Source: Enterococcus sp. DIV2402
Lineage (GTDB): Bacteria > Bacillota > Bacilli > Lactobacillales > Enterococcaceae
Length of the DNA: 64,000 nt
Reading direction: 5' to 3'
NCBI RefSeq assembly: GCF_017426705.2
Contig: NZ_CP147251.1
Span: forward strand, 817,501-881,500
Position numbers and translations under genes: made by a program
Part shown: one piece after another, positions 53,646 to 62,395 of the stretch
How the letters are laid out: each line of letters opens with the position of its first letter
How positions within the stretch are numbered: position 1 is the stretch's first letter
Notes under the pieces: model-generated
What the model saw: only the letters and a program-made list of their open reading frames with translations
What the model was told of the DNA's origin: nothing
Databases searched by the model: none

Positions 53646-54053
53646 ATGTTAACGATAAAGAATTGGTTCTCTATAAAAAAATTGCCATTTTTTTTGCTGG
53701 CTTTTTGGCTAATCATTTTGACGATTTCTGGAGGATTATTTGCTTTCAATAGTACGCAAGTAGGGACAGAAAAATTATTGATGAATTCATCTTTAGGTTT
53801 GTATTTGTTTTTATTTTTTCTAGCAACGCTTTTAAAAATTCTCTTTTTTATCAATGAATGGCAACATAAAAAAGCATTATGGTTTTTATTATTTGCAGAA
53901 ATTTTGTCATTTAATTTCATTAGCGTGTTACCAATTTATTTATTAGGTAAACATGCTAATGATACAACTAAGATGAAAAGTCAAAGTAAGATGATTGGTA
54001 TTTGTTTAGGGTTAGTTTTATGTTTACAAGTCACCGTATATGTGAACCAATGA
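53646..54053 (+). CDS. Uncharacterised 135-residue membrane protein
   Basis: Four hydrophobic helices (FFLLAFWLIILTISGGLF, LGLYLFLFFLATLLKILFF, ALWFLLFAEILSFNFIS, IGICLGLVLCLQVTVYV) with short loops, one carrying KHANDTTKMKSQSK. No family recognised. AAAGGAG precedes ATG 53646. It starts 11 bases after the RpiR gene and may be the last gene of the sugar operon or merely adjacent. Followed by a terminator. Confidence 0.75.
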   Translation: MLTIKNWFSIKKLPFFLLAFWLIILTISGGLFAFNSTQVGTEKLLMNSSLGLYLFLFFLATLLKILFFINEWQHKKALWFLLFAEILSFNFISVLPIYLLGKHANDTTKMKSQSKMIGICLGLVLCLQVTVYVNQ

Positions 54054-54060
54054 TAAAAAT

Positions 54061-54103
54061 AAAACGTGATTGAAAGTTAGGAAGAGCTTTCAATCACGTT
54101 TTA
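54061..54103 (+). terminator. Terminator after the membrane protein gene
   Basis: AAAACGTGATTGAAAG pairs with CTTTCAATCACGTTTT around TTAGGAAGAG. Confidence 0.9.
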
Positions 54104-54200
54104 GTTAGTAGCGAGTTTTTTAGGCTGGATAATAATTTTATAATATGTCTGAAAGCTGGTATAATAACTAATAGTTTATCTGACTAATCGGAGGGAAATA

Positions 54201-54941
54201 ATGTTTAAAGAATATGGACGTTTAAGTACTTTATTATATGAGCATACGAAGCCAATTGGGACATCTTTGGATGGAGATGTGGAATACTATTTTGAAAAAT
54301 TAAAAAATGTGTCAGGACCAATTTTAGAAGCTGGAGTAGGAACAGGGCGTATGCTAATTCCTTTATTAAAAAAAGGTTTAGATGTAGATGGTGTCGACCT
54401 ATCTAATGAAATGCTGGTTCAATGTCACACCAATCTGACAAAGCATGAGGTTACAGCGAACATTTACCAACAAGACTTATTAAAGCTAGCGATGCCGCGC
54501 AAATATCAAGCGATTATTATGCCGACAGGGAGTTTTTGTTTGCTGTCTAGAGACAGTATTAAAGATATCTTATTTAATTTTTTCAGTCATCTAGAAGATG
54601 GTGGGAAACTAATTGTTGATTTAGAAATGCCAATTGGATTTACTGAAGAAAAAATAAGCCAATCTCATTTTCTATTAGATCAAGATAAAGGCATTATTAT
54701 GACAAATTTTAATGAAACGATTGATTGGTTTAATCAAAAAACCGTTTCTCTTAGCAAGTATGAATTAGTCGAGAATGGACAAGTAACACAAACGGAATAT
54801 TCTCATTTTACAATGTACTGGTATGGTTTAAATGAATTTGAAATGTTGTTAAGTTTAGTTGGTTTTGTGGAAATTGAGCGGGAAGTTGGCTATGGTACGG
54901 ACGCATCAGAGATAATCACGTATATCGCTACGAAAAAATAA
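54201..54941 (+). CDS. Class I SAM-dependent methyltransferase
   Basis: A 246-residue methyltransferase. SAM motif I is ILEAGVGTGRMLIPL, followed by VDGVDLSNEML (acidic loop), a motif near IIMPTGSFCLL and DLEMPIGF. It resembles small-molecule or sterol/ubiquinone-type Methyltransf_11/25 proteins; substrate unknown. GGAGGG precedes the ATG. Monocistronic. Confidence 0.85.
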   Translation: MFKEYGRLSTLLYEHTKPIGTSLDGDVEYYFEKLKNVSGPILEAGVGTGRMLIPLLKKGLDVDGVDLSNEMLVQCHTNLTKHEVTANIYQQDLLKLAMPRKYQAIIMPTGSFCLLSRDSIKDILFNFFSHLEDGGKLIVDLEMPIGFTEEKISQSHFLLDQDKGIIMTNFNETIDWFNQKTVSLSKYELVENGQVTQTEYSHFTMYWYGLNEFEMLLSLVGFVEIEREVGYGTDASEIITYIATKK

Positions 54942-54997
54942 ACACGACAAGAATTTTCGTGAGATTCACTGTTTTAAAACAATACAGAGACAAATAA

Positions 54998-55038
54998 AAA
55001 AAGTTAGGCTTACTATTGAAGTAAGTCTAACTTTTTTT
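54998..55038. terminator. Bidirectional terminator
   Basis: AAAGTTAGGCTTAC pairs with GTAAGTCTAACTTT over TATTGAA, T-rich on both strands. Lies between the methyltransferase and ppk. Confidence 0.9.
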
Positions 55039-57163
55039 AATGGCTTTGCCATATTTTACGGATTTTTGATAACAAATTTGGATTTTCTTTGATGCTCATT
55101 GGAATGATTGTTTCTGAATTTGGTTGACTATGCGCAATGAAATATTCTTGTGCAGAAAATTCATTGTTTTCAATTAGACGACGAGAATGACCAGATGCTG
55201 TCAGATAATAAGCTTTTTTACGGTCTTTTCTGAAACTATCTAAAATGGTTAATAAATGATCCAAGGCAGGTCCCTTTTCAATTGGTGTTGCAATTTCAAT
55301 TCGATGTAACATGTTTCGTGTCATAATGTCTGCTGAGGAAATCCAAACGTCTGCTTCTTTATCATTGGTATAAAAAGCATAGATACGGCTATGTTCCAAA
55401 AAACGGCCGACAATACTTTTCACTTCAATTGTCTCACTCAGATTAGGAATACCTGGTTTTAAGCAACATGCGCCACGAACGATTAAATGAATAGGAACCC
55501 CAGATTGACTAGCTTCATAAAGTTTATTAATCACTACTTTATCCGTAAGAGAGTTCATTTTAAAACAGATTGCTCCTTGCTTCGTTTGCTGATAGTGAAC
55601 AATAGTTTGTTCTATTTTTTCGAGCAACTTTTGCTGAATACCATTTGGTGAAACTGCAATGCGTTGATAATTAGGAACTTGTCGATAGCCACTTAAATAA
55701 TTAAAGAACGCAGTAATGTCTGCTACATACTCTTTTTTCGCAGTAAATAAACTAATATCTGTATAAATAGAAGAAGTTTTTTCATTGTAGTTTCCTGTAC
55801 CAAAATGGACATATTGTTTAATTTGACGACCATCTTTTTTTACAATTAATAAAGCCTTACTGTGTGTTTTTAATTGATGTAAGCCATAACTAACATAGCA
55901 ACCAGCTTCTTCTAATTCTTGAACCCAATGCAAATTATTTTCTTCATCGAAACGTGCTTTCAATTCTACAAGCACCGTTACTTGTTTGCCTTTCGCTGCA
56001 GCTTTTTTCAATGCGTTAACGACACGTGAATTAGGTGCCATCCGATATAATGTTTGTTTAATAGCGATGGTGTTGGGGTCTGCTGCTGCAGATTCTAAAA
56101 AATTCAAAACGATATCAAATGAATCGTACGGATGATGGAAAAGTAAATCATTTTCTTCAATCGCTTGAAATAGCTCTGCACCGTTTAATTCTTTATGGGT
56201 ATTTCCAATAAAACGAGGGAATACTAGACCGGGAAAATCTGGTGCTAAACTATCTACAAATGGAAAAAGAAATGTTAAGTCTAATGGACCAGGTACCCAA
56301 TATAAATCACGAACTTTTAATTGTAGGAGATTTGCTAGAATTAAGACACTTTCTTCAACTTCTTTTGACCACTCACTGCTAATTTCTAAACGAGAAGGGA
56401 GTCCTTTAGAACGTTCAATGATGTATTCTTCCATTTGAGTAAAAAGTTTTTCCTCTGTGTCTTCACGAAACTCTAAATCTTTATCATAAGTAATTCGAAA
56501 ACAAAAGGAATGATCGATTTCCCAGCCGACAAAAATTTCAGGTAAATGACGGATAATTAACTGTTCAACAAAGAGATAGGTTTGCTCATTAGCCAATTGA
56601 TGCAAGCGTGAAAAGAGTGGTGGCAAAGGTATTACCGCACGTTCAACTCGATTACCTTGATGAACTTGCACAAAAATATGAACTTTTTTCTCTGCTAATT
56701 TAGGAAAAGCATGATACGCATCTAAACCAATCGGCGTAACTGCTGGTAATAATAGTTCATAAAAGAAACTATCTGCTTCTTGAAGTTGTTCTGCAGATAA
56801 TTCATTAATCGATTTCACAAATTTTTGATGTTTCGTTAATTCTTCAATCAGTTGATTGAAATATTGATATTGCAATCGTGTGTTGTTTAAATTTATTTCG
56901 TATAGCTTTAATAAAACGTCTTCTTGTGTCCAACCTGTGCGAGTGTCTTTATCTTTAGGTTGCAAGCGAGCTAAACTTTGAATGCTTGGCACACGCACCA
57001 TAAAAAACTCATCTAAATTGCTACTTGCAATGGCTAAGAAACGTAATTTTTCTAATAAAGGATTTGACGGGTCTTTAGCTTCATGAATGACCCGACGATT
57101 AAATAATAACCAACTTAAATCTCTATGATAGTAATTGAGATTAGTAAACTCAGATACTTCCAT
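55037..57163 (-). CDS. ppk: Polyphosphate kinase PPK1
   Basis: A 708-residue enzyme that polymerises ATP gamma-phosphate into polyphosphate. YYHRDLSWLLFNRRVIHEA and LASSNLDEFFMVRV open the N-terminal domains; the core has IKQTLYRMAPNSRVV, VELKARFDEENNLHW, the HSKAL histidine segment (THSKALLIVKK) and HFGTGNYNEKTSSIYTD. The phospholipase-D-like C-terminal halves and RMLHRIEIATPI region are intact. It is 17 bases downstream of ppx on the same strand, an operon of synthesis and breakdown. Confidence 0.95.
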   Translation of the reverse strand: MEVSEFTNLNYYHRDLSWLLFNRRVIHEAKDPSNPLLEKLRFLAIASSNLDEFFMVRVPSIQSLARLQPKDKDTRTGWTQEDVLLKLYEINLNNTRLQYQYFNQLIEELTKHQKFVKSINELSAEQLQEADSFFYELLLPAVTPIGLDAYHAFPKLAEKKVHIFVQVHQGNRVERAVIPLPPLFSRLHQLANEQTYLFVEQLIIRHLPEIFVGWEIDHSFCFRITYDKDLEFREDTEEKLFTQMEEYIIERSKGLPSRLEISSEWSKEVEESVLILANLLQLKVRDLYWVPGPLDLTFLFPFVDSLAPDFPGLVFPRFIGNTHKELNGAELFQAIEENDLLFHHPYDSFDIVLNFLESAAADPNTIAIKQTLYRMAPNSRVVNALKKAAAKGKQVTVLVELKARFDEENNLHWVQELEEAGCYVSYGLHQLKTHSKALLIVKKDGRQIKQYVHFGTGNYNEKTSSIYTDISLFTAKKEYVADITAFFNYLSGYRQVPNYQRIAVSPNGIQQKLLEKIEQTIVHYQQTKQGAICFKMNSLTDKVVINKLYEASQSGVPIHLIVRGACCLKPGIPNLSETIEVKSIVGRFLEHSRIYAFYTNDKEADVWISSADIMTRNMLHRIEIATPIEKGPALDHLLTILDSFRKDRKKAYYLTASGHSRRLIENNEFSAQEYFIAHSQPNSETIIPMSIKENPNLLSKIRKIWQSH

Positions 57164-57180
57164 TTTTTAATACTCCTACT

Positions 57181-58722
57181 CTATGCTTTCTTAAAATCAA
57201 TAACCACTTTTTTATTAATTATATTTTCTAGATTTTTTTTCTGGCGATTGGCACGATATTCTTCAGCGACAGGATCAAAGGACCATTCTACTTTTAAGAC
57301 AAAATATGTTTCTTTGTCTTTCAGAGAAAAATGGATAATTTCATTGACCGTAGTGATATTAAGTGCTTCACAAAATTTAATCAAACTACCCGCTAAACGA
57401 ATATACTTTAATTCTTCTTCTGTGAACCATTGTTTAAAAGGTTTAACAAATAATTTGAACAAGGATTTATTTTTGTAACTGGCTAATAAAGCTAAAGAAA
57501 TTCGTTCACGATGCGTAAAGCCATTTAAATTACTATTAGCTAGCAAATAAAAAGAATGGTAGGCGCTATTATCTTCTTCAATATAGGAACCAATATGATA
57601 AAGTTGTGAACCATAAGAAACATACGCTGTTAATTGCTCAATTTCGTCATTCATTAATTGTTTTTGTTTAATTTCATTGAGTAACAATTCGACAATTTGT
57701 GTTCTTTTTTTAGTGCGATAGTTATCAATTTGGTAAGTGTCTACAAATCGTTGGATGCTAGTCATCTTTACATGATGTGGACTGTATGTTGCGGGATATT
57801 TTTGATTCACAGATTCCATTAACAATCCTTCACGCAAGCCTTTATTACAAAAAATAAATTTGGGTGCGTGCACTTGTTCCATCAAAGCAATAAAAGTAAG
57901 GTTTGCAGGAATGATAATATCAGCACGTTCTTTGCTTAATCCGTCTAATGACTGCAACTCGGAAAAAGATAGAGAGGTGAACAAAGTGAGTGTGTCTTTT
58001 AAATCTTTCTTTTTCATTTCATATTGATGAATTCCTACGACTGGAAAATCAGTCATTCGTTCATGGACTGTTGCAATGTTTCGTGAACTACCGCCAATTG
58101 CAATAATTGGTATCTTGCGATCTTTTAACCATGGCAAAGAAGCGAATTGTTTTTTGAGATAACTATTTGTTTGTTCAAGTGCATGTTCATTATTGGGTGA
58201 ATGCTCATTAAAAAAAAGTTGCTTTAAAGTCACAACGCCAAAAGGAAAGCTATGACTATATATGATTTCATTATCCTTAAAATAAGTGATTTCTGTACTA
58301 CCGCCACCCATATCAATGGTATAGGCTTCTGAAAATGCAGTGGTACGTACAATAGCGTATTGCCCATAATAAGCTTCTTCTTTCTCAGATAATAAACGAA
58401 TAGTAATACCTGTTTTCTTTTCGACTACCTCTAAGATTTCTTGGGCATTTTTTGATTGCCGAATAACGGCTGTGGCAGTTGCAATCATTTCTTCTAACGC
58501 ATAGCTATGGGCAATCTCTTTGAATAAATTCATTACTCGTAGTAATTGATGAACACCAGTTTTGGTTAGTTCATTTTCTTCATCTAGAAATTGATAGAGA
58601 CGAACAGGCAATTTGATATTTTGCAGTTCAGTAAATACCATCTGTTCATTTAATTGGTAAATGACTAAACGGACAGTATTTGATCCGATATCAATAATGG
58701 CAATATTTTTCTTTTTTTTCAT
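57181..58722 (-). CDS. ppx: Exopolyphosphatase/guanosine pentaphosphate phosphohydrolase (Ppx/GppA)
   Basis: A 513-residue ASKHA-fold phosphatase. IAIIDIGSNTVRLVIY, TATAVIRQSKNA, YTIDMGGGSTEITYF and AIGGSSRNIATVH are the ATPase-like motifs; the C-terminal half is an HD-like/helical domain of the long Ppx type. It degrades polyphosphate; the family may also act on pppGpp. First gene of the ppx-ppk operon, so polyphosphate turnover is co-controlled. A GGAG sequence precedes the ATG. Confidence 0.93.
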   Translation of the reverse strand: MKKKKNIAIIDIGSNTVRLVIYQLNEQMVFTELQNIKLPVRLYQFLDEENELTKTGVHQLLRVMNLFKEIAHSYALEEMIATATAVIRQSKNAQEILEVVEKKTGITIRLLSEKEEAYYGQYAIVRTTAFSEAYTIDMGGGSTEITYFKDNEIIYSHSFPFGVVTLKQLFFNEHSPNNEHALEQTNSYLKKQFASLPWLKDRKIPIIAIGGSSRNIATVHERMTDFPVVGIHQYEMKKKDLKDTLTLFTSLSFSELQSLDGLSKERADIIIPANLTFIALMEQVHAPKFIFCNKGLREGLLMESVNQKYPATYSPHHVKMTSIQRFVDTYQIDNYRTKKRTQIVELLLNEIKQKQLMNDEIEQLTAYVSYGSQLYHIGSYIEEDNSAYHSFYLLANSNLNGFTHRERISLALLASYKNKSLFKLFVKPFKQWFTEEELKYIRLAGSLIKFCEALNITTVNEIIHFSLKDKETYFVLKVEWSFDPVAEEYRANRQKKNLENIINKKVVIDFKKA

Positions 58723-58841
58723 CTATTTCCTCCATCAATAAGCTCAAGTAACTTGTTATTATTATAGTATAAGTATAGAAAGCAAAAAGCAGATTTTGGT
58801 AATATTTATGTAAATGAAGTGTTAAGATTGTAAAGGGAATA

Positions 58842-58885
58842 AAAAAAGAGAAACAGTCTGACTTCTACTGTTTCTCTTTTTTTTG
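58842..58885 (-). terminator. Terminator of the GyrI-like gene
   Basis: AAAAGAGAAACAGT pairs with ACTGTTTCTCTTTT; T-rich on both strands, so it can also act on plus-strand transcripts. Confidence 0.88.
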
Positions 58886-59365
58886 TTATTTTTCAACTAC
58901 AGGAATCCACATTTCACCAAAAACGTGATTATCGTGTGTACCCATTTCAACGGCAGCATTTGGTCCGCCAATGTATTCATAGTTTTGTTCTTCAACTAAA
59001 GCTTGTCCAAAAGCAAGACCTGTTAAGGTATCTTTTAATTCTTCAGAAGTTGCGGCTTCTGCTTTAACAATGACATACGTACCTTTTGGAAATTGGATGA
59101 CGCGTGTCGCATCGGGTAACGTTTCGTTCGTTAAAACACCTACATAATACATCATTTTATTATCGTAGGCTTCGTTGACAGCGAAGACAAACTCATTATC
59201 GGCTAATACTTTTAATTTATCCAACGTGCCATCTGTCGTAATCTTTTCCCAAAAAGCGGCTTTCTCTTGAGCGATTCCCATATAATCAGTGTAATCACTG
59301 GTTAATTCTGTTCCAAAACCTAAAACTGTAAATGCGTCTTTTTCTACTAATGTGTAAACTGACAT
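58886..59365 (-). CDS. GyrI-like small-molecule-binding-domain protein
   Basis: A 159-residue protein with the GyrI-like/AraC effector-binding fold: strand pattern FTVLGFGTELTSDYTDYMGI, FVFAVNEAYDNKMMYYVGVLTNETLP and IQFPKGTYVIVKAEA, closing with NYEYIGGPNAAVEMGTHDNHVFGEMWIPV. Such stand-alone domains bind drugs or other hydrophobic compounds. It is divergent from a YafY-type regulator, with an inverted repeat between them, so the two probably form a sensor/target pair. Confidence 0.83.
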   Translation of the reverse strand: MSVYTLVEKDAFTVLGFGTELTSDYTDYMGIAQEKAAFWEKITTDGTLDKLKVLADNEFVFAVNEAYDNKMMYYVGVLTNETLPDATRVIQFPKGTYVIVKAEAATSEELKDTLTGLAFGQALVEEQNYEYIGGPNAAVEMGTHDNHVFGEMWIPVVEK

Positions 59366-59423
59366 TGTAATCCCTGCTTTCTTTTGATTGTTTCAAATGC
59401 TGTCATTTCTCATTTGATACATT

Positions 59424-59457
59424 TATAATAAAGTCAAATCGTGTCAAAAAATGACAC
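59424..59457 (+). promoter_or_regulatory. Divergent promoter region with 6-5-6 operator
   Basis: TATAAT (59424-59429) followed by GTGTCA-AAAAA-TGACAC (59441-59457), a perfect inverted repeat at the expected transcription start of the regulator gene. TGTCA also occurs at 59401. This suits autorepression by the regulator. Confidence 0.6.
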
Positions 59458-59473
59458 TGTTTAGGAGCGAACG

Positions 59474-60406
59474 ATGAAAAAAACAGAAAGAATTCACACG
59501 ATGATTCGTTACATTAATAATCGTGCACATTTTACCATTACAGAAATTATGCAAGAATTCAATATTTCTCGATCCACGGCTATTCGTGACATTCGAGAAA
59601 TTGAAACAATGGGCGTACCGTTGATAGCAGAAGTCGGACGTGATGGAGGATATTCCGTCATGCACAACTCTTTTTTACCGCCGATTCATTTTTTAGATGC
59701 CGAAGTTAAAGCACTCTTTGTCGCATTTATGGCAACACGCAATCAGCAATTACCTTATTTAAAAAGTCGGCAATCATTGGCTGAAAAATTACTTTCCCTC
59801 TTGTCAGAAAATCAACAAGATGATTTGGTACTTTTAAATCAACTATTATTATTTGAAGGAACAAACCCTTATAATCCTGATTTATTAGACTTAGCTGATT
59901 TACCGCATCCTCTTTTAGAAAAAGTTATTCAATTGTTGTTGCTAAATCGTCATATCACATTACTTTCTAAAGAAAAACAGTTTGATGTGTATGTGCTGCA
60001 TTTGTATCATGAAAAAGGCAATTGGTTTATCGAAGGGATTGAATTGTCGTCTGCTACTAAACAAATAGTTGCAGTGGGACAATTGCTAGATGTTGTACTC
60101 TATACAGGAAACCAACGCTGGCATCAAAGAAAACCGATACATGAATCGATGAATTTGATTGCGACGCTAGGGCCTAAAGCAATTGCGCAATTCAAGAAAT
60201 ATCATCCATTTAAATTAACCTTGGCATACACAGATCCGTATCAGATGCGAGCGATATTACGAACGTTTGTAGATGAAAAGAATCCCGAAGAATTGCTAGA
60301 AATGGTGAACTGGTTTTTGTTTTTAGGAACAGAGATAGCGATTCAAGAAGCACCTTCTGCCTTTATGAACGCTTTAAAGCAACGTTGTTTAGTGGAAATA
60401 GACTAG
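59474..60406 (+). CDS. YafY-like HTH/WYL transcriptional regulator
   Basis: A 310-residue regulator: N-terminal HTH_11 (FTITEIMQEFNISRSTAIRDIREIETMGVPLIAEVGRDGGYSV) and a C-terminal WYL-type domain (KQFDVYVLHLYHEKGNWFIEGIELSS...). The WYL tripeptide itself reads WFI here. The gene is divergent from a GyrI-like ligand-binding protein, the common arrangement for this family. Ligand unknown. TAGGAG precedes the ATG. Confidence 0.88.
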   Translation: MKKTERIHTMIRYINNRAHFTITEIMQEFNISRSTAIRDIREIETMGVPLIAEVGRDGGYSVMHNSFLPPIHFLDAEVKALFVAFMATRNQQLPYLKSRQSLAEKLLSLLSENQQDDLVLLNQLLLFEGTNPYNPDLLDLADLPHPLLEKVIQLLLLNRHITLLSKEKQFDVYVLHLYHEKGNWFIEGIELSSATKQIVAVGQLLDVVLYTGNQRWHQRKPIHESMNLIATLGPKAIAQFKKYHPFKLTLAYTDPYQMRAILRTFVDEKNPEELLEMVNWFLFLGTEIAIQEAPSAFMNALKQRCLVEID

Positions 60407-60459
60407 GAAAAGTTTATTAAGTACGTTAAGATAAAAGAAAAAGAAAGTGAGCAGAGGGA

Positions 60460-61125
60460 ATGAAAGCAATTATTTTTGACTTTAATGGCACCTTATTCAG
60501 CGATACAGCATTACATGAAGAAGCTTGGCAACAATTTATTCAAGAAGTGTTAGGCTATCAACTTTCAGAAACAGAATTCGCTAAAATTCACGGGCGTACC
60601 AATCATTTAACCATGGAACGCCTATTAAATCGCCCATTATCGAAAGAAGAGGGCGAAACTTTTTCAAATCGTAAAGAAGCGATTTACCGAGAGATTGTCT
60701 TAGAGAAAGAGCATGATCAATTAATTGATGGTGTGACAGAATTTTTTGATTTATTACAGCAAAAAGGGTATTCGATGAATATCGCAACGGCATCACCACG
60801 TGTGAATGTGGCGTTTTATTTTGATTATTTTCAATTGAATCGATGGTTTGATTTTGAAAAAGTTGTCTATGATAACGGCACATTAAATAGCAAACCTGCA
60901 CCTGATTATTACGTGCAAGCTGCAAAAAATATCAATGCCAATCCACAAGAGATGGTGGTGTTTGAAGATTCTCCGATTGGCTTACAAGGCGCTGCCAATG
61001 CGCAAGCCAAACAGATTATTGCCGTTTCAACCAATGGAAATCATCAAAAATTAGAAGAGACGGGTGTTGTTGATTTTGTGATTGATGATTTTCGTGATGA
61101 ACGTTTGATTCAATTATTTTCTTAA
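60460..61125 (+). CDS. HAD-superfamily phosphatase, beta-phosphoglucomutase-like
   Basis: A 221-residue HAD subfamily IA protein. Motif I is DFNGT (Asp7, Asn9), motif II IATAS, motif III Lys in NSKPAP, motif IV FEDSPIG. The general acid/base aspartate of DxDGT is an asparagine, a known minority variant that lowers or alters phosphatase activity. The helical cap lies between residues ~15 and 85. Substrate is unknown; no sugar-operon partners adjoin it. Confidence 0.85.
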   Translation: MKAIIFDFNGTLFSDTALHEEAWQQFIQEVLGYQLSETEFAKIHGRTNHLTMERLLNRPLSKEEGETFSNRKEAIYREIVLEKEHDQLIDGVTEFFDLLQQKGYSMNIATASPRVNVAFYFDYFQLNRWFDFEKVVYDNGTLNSKPAPDYYVQAAKNINANPQEMVVFEDSPIGLQGAANAQAKQIIAVSTNGNHQKLEETGVVDFVIDDFRDERLIQLFS

Positions 61126-61140
61126 AAGTTCATTGCGATA

Positions 61141-61209
61141 GAAAAAATCCGAGCGCTAGAGAGATTCTTGTAAAGTTTCAATAAGAATCTTTCTAGCGTT
61201 CGGATTGTT
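61141..61209. terminator. Long palindromic terminator, repeat copy C
   Basis: Outer stem ATCCGAGCGCTAGA/TCTAGCGTTCGGAT, inner stem GATTCTT/AAGAATC, T-rich end on the minus strand. It lies between the convergent HAD and DUF924 genes and shares its outer tip with copies A and B. Confidence 0.8.
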
Positions 61210-61239
61210 GTTGTTCCTCAATTTGCATGTGGGTTGTTG

Positions 61240-61779
61240 CTAAAATGATGAATTTGGTTCTTTTAAAAAGGCCACTTCTTCTTCTGTTGACAGACGACCT
61301 AGTACTTGATTACGATGTGGATAACGTCCAAATCGTTTAATAATCGCATAATGTTGTTTTTCATATTCAAAATTTTCTTCTAATCCCGGTTGGTCAAATA
61401 AAATCATAGCTTTATTGTGAATCATCAACGATTCTGAGTGCATAAACGGCATATATAAGAAACTGCGTTCAACATTGGATAGTTCATTGATATCCGGATG
61501 TGCTAATGCTTCTTGAGCTAAGATTAATGCCATACCATCCGTGGCGAAAGCTTGAGATGAATGACGGAAGAGATTACGAGAAAATTGGTCTAAGACAATG
61601 ATTTCTGCTAAGCGTCCGTGAATAGTTTCCCGCCAACTAACCAATTCACCCGCAGCAGCTTGTTTGTGTAGGTTGGTGAAACGCTCCGCAATCAATTGAT
61701 CGACATCTGTGCTATTAAACCATTGTTCAGGGGTTAGTTCGTTAAACCAAAAATGTAAGACTGCTTGAGATTTCATCAT
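61240..61779 (-). CDS. DUF924 family protein
   Basis: A 179-residue helical protein of the DUF924 family (tetratricopeptide-like fold): VLHFWFNELTPEQWFNSTDVDQLIAERF, AEIIVLDQFSRNLFR, MPFMHSES and PHRNQVLGRLSTEEEVAFL. Function unknown; often found near genes for stress enzymes. The ATG at 61779 was chosen by distance from GGAGA; 61785 and 61776 are alternatives. It lies just after the alpha/beta hydrolase gene and is coupled to it. Confidence 0.88.
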   Translation of the reverse strand: MMKSQAVLHFWFNELTPEQWFNSTDVDQLIAERFTNLHKQAAAGELVSWRETIHGRLAEIIVLDQFSRNLFRHSSQAFATDGMALILAQEALAHPDINELSNVERSFLYMPFMHSESLMIHNKAMILFDQPGLEENFEYEKQHYAIIKRFGRYPHRNQVLGRLSTEEEVAFLKEPNSSF

Positions 61780-61781
61780 AA

Positions 61782-62363
61782 TCATTCTCCTAATCGTTTT
61801 TGAATGTCATTGACTTCTTGTTCGGTCAATTGGTGTCCGCCATCAGTTAAAATCATTGTTGTATTTGGGAAAAATTGTTTTAATTCTTCAGTTAATTTTA
61901 AACCATCACCCGGCAGACTAATGTTGTCTTGTGCACCGACTGTTAAATAAATTTTCACTTCACTTGATTGGTTGAATGAATAGACGAGGCGACTCGGATG
62001 CAGTAGAATAACAGTATCCGCAATATCAGCATGTTGTTCAAGCAAACCAAGAATAAAATTTGCACCATTGGAGTAGCCAATTAAAATGATTTCTTGATAT
62101 TTTTGAATAAAAGTAAGAAGTTCTTCTTGAAAAAATTGTGTCGTTTGCTGGTCAAACTCTTGTCGATTGAGTTGTCCGTCAATTAACGGAGCAAAAAAGC
62201 GACGTTGGCTGCCTTCTGATACCGAACCAAGAAAACTTAAGAGGCTCGCTTGTGGAAATAATTCTGCTACTGTCGTTAATAGTTGATACTCATTACCACC
62301 GGTTCCATGAAAGGCCAGAACTAGTTGTTGTTGAGTAGCTCCTTCTTGAAAAAAATAATCCAT
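61782..62363 (-). CDS. Alpha/beta hydrolase, MhqD/YtpA-like carboxylesterase
   Basis: A 193-residue serine hydrolase with nucleophile GYSNGAN (Ser98), an acid in VGAQDN and a histidine in DGGHQL, and the oxyanion segment AFHGTGGNEYQLL. It resembles MhqD-type hydrolases of quinone-response operons. A ring-cleaving dioxygenase-like gene starts 32 bases away on the other strand, as in the mhq regulon of Bacillus, so detoxification of quinones is a reasonable inference. Confidence 0.82.
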   Translation of the reverse strand: MDYFFQEGATQQQLVLAFHGTGGNEYQLLTTVAELFPQASLLSFLGSVSEGSQRRFFAPLIDGQLNRQEFDQQTTQFFQEELLTFIQKYQEIILIGYSNGANFILGLLEQHADIADTVILLHPSRLVYSFNQSSEVKIYLTVGAQDNISLPGDGLKLTEELKQFFPNTTMILTDGGHQLTEQEVNDIQKRLGE

Positions 62364-62395
62364 GACTAACCTCCTAAAAAGAAAGGAATTATATT

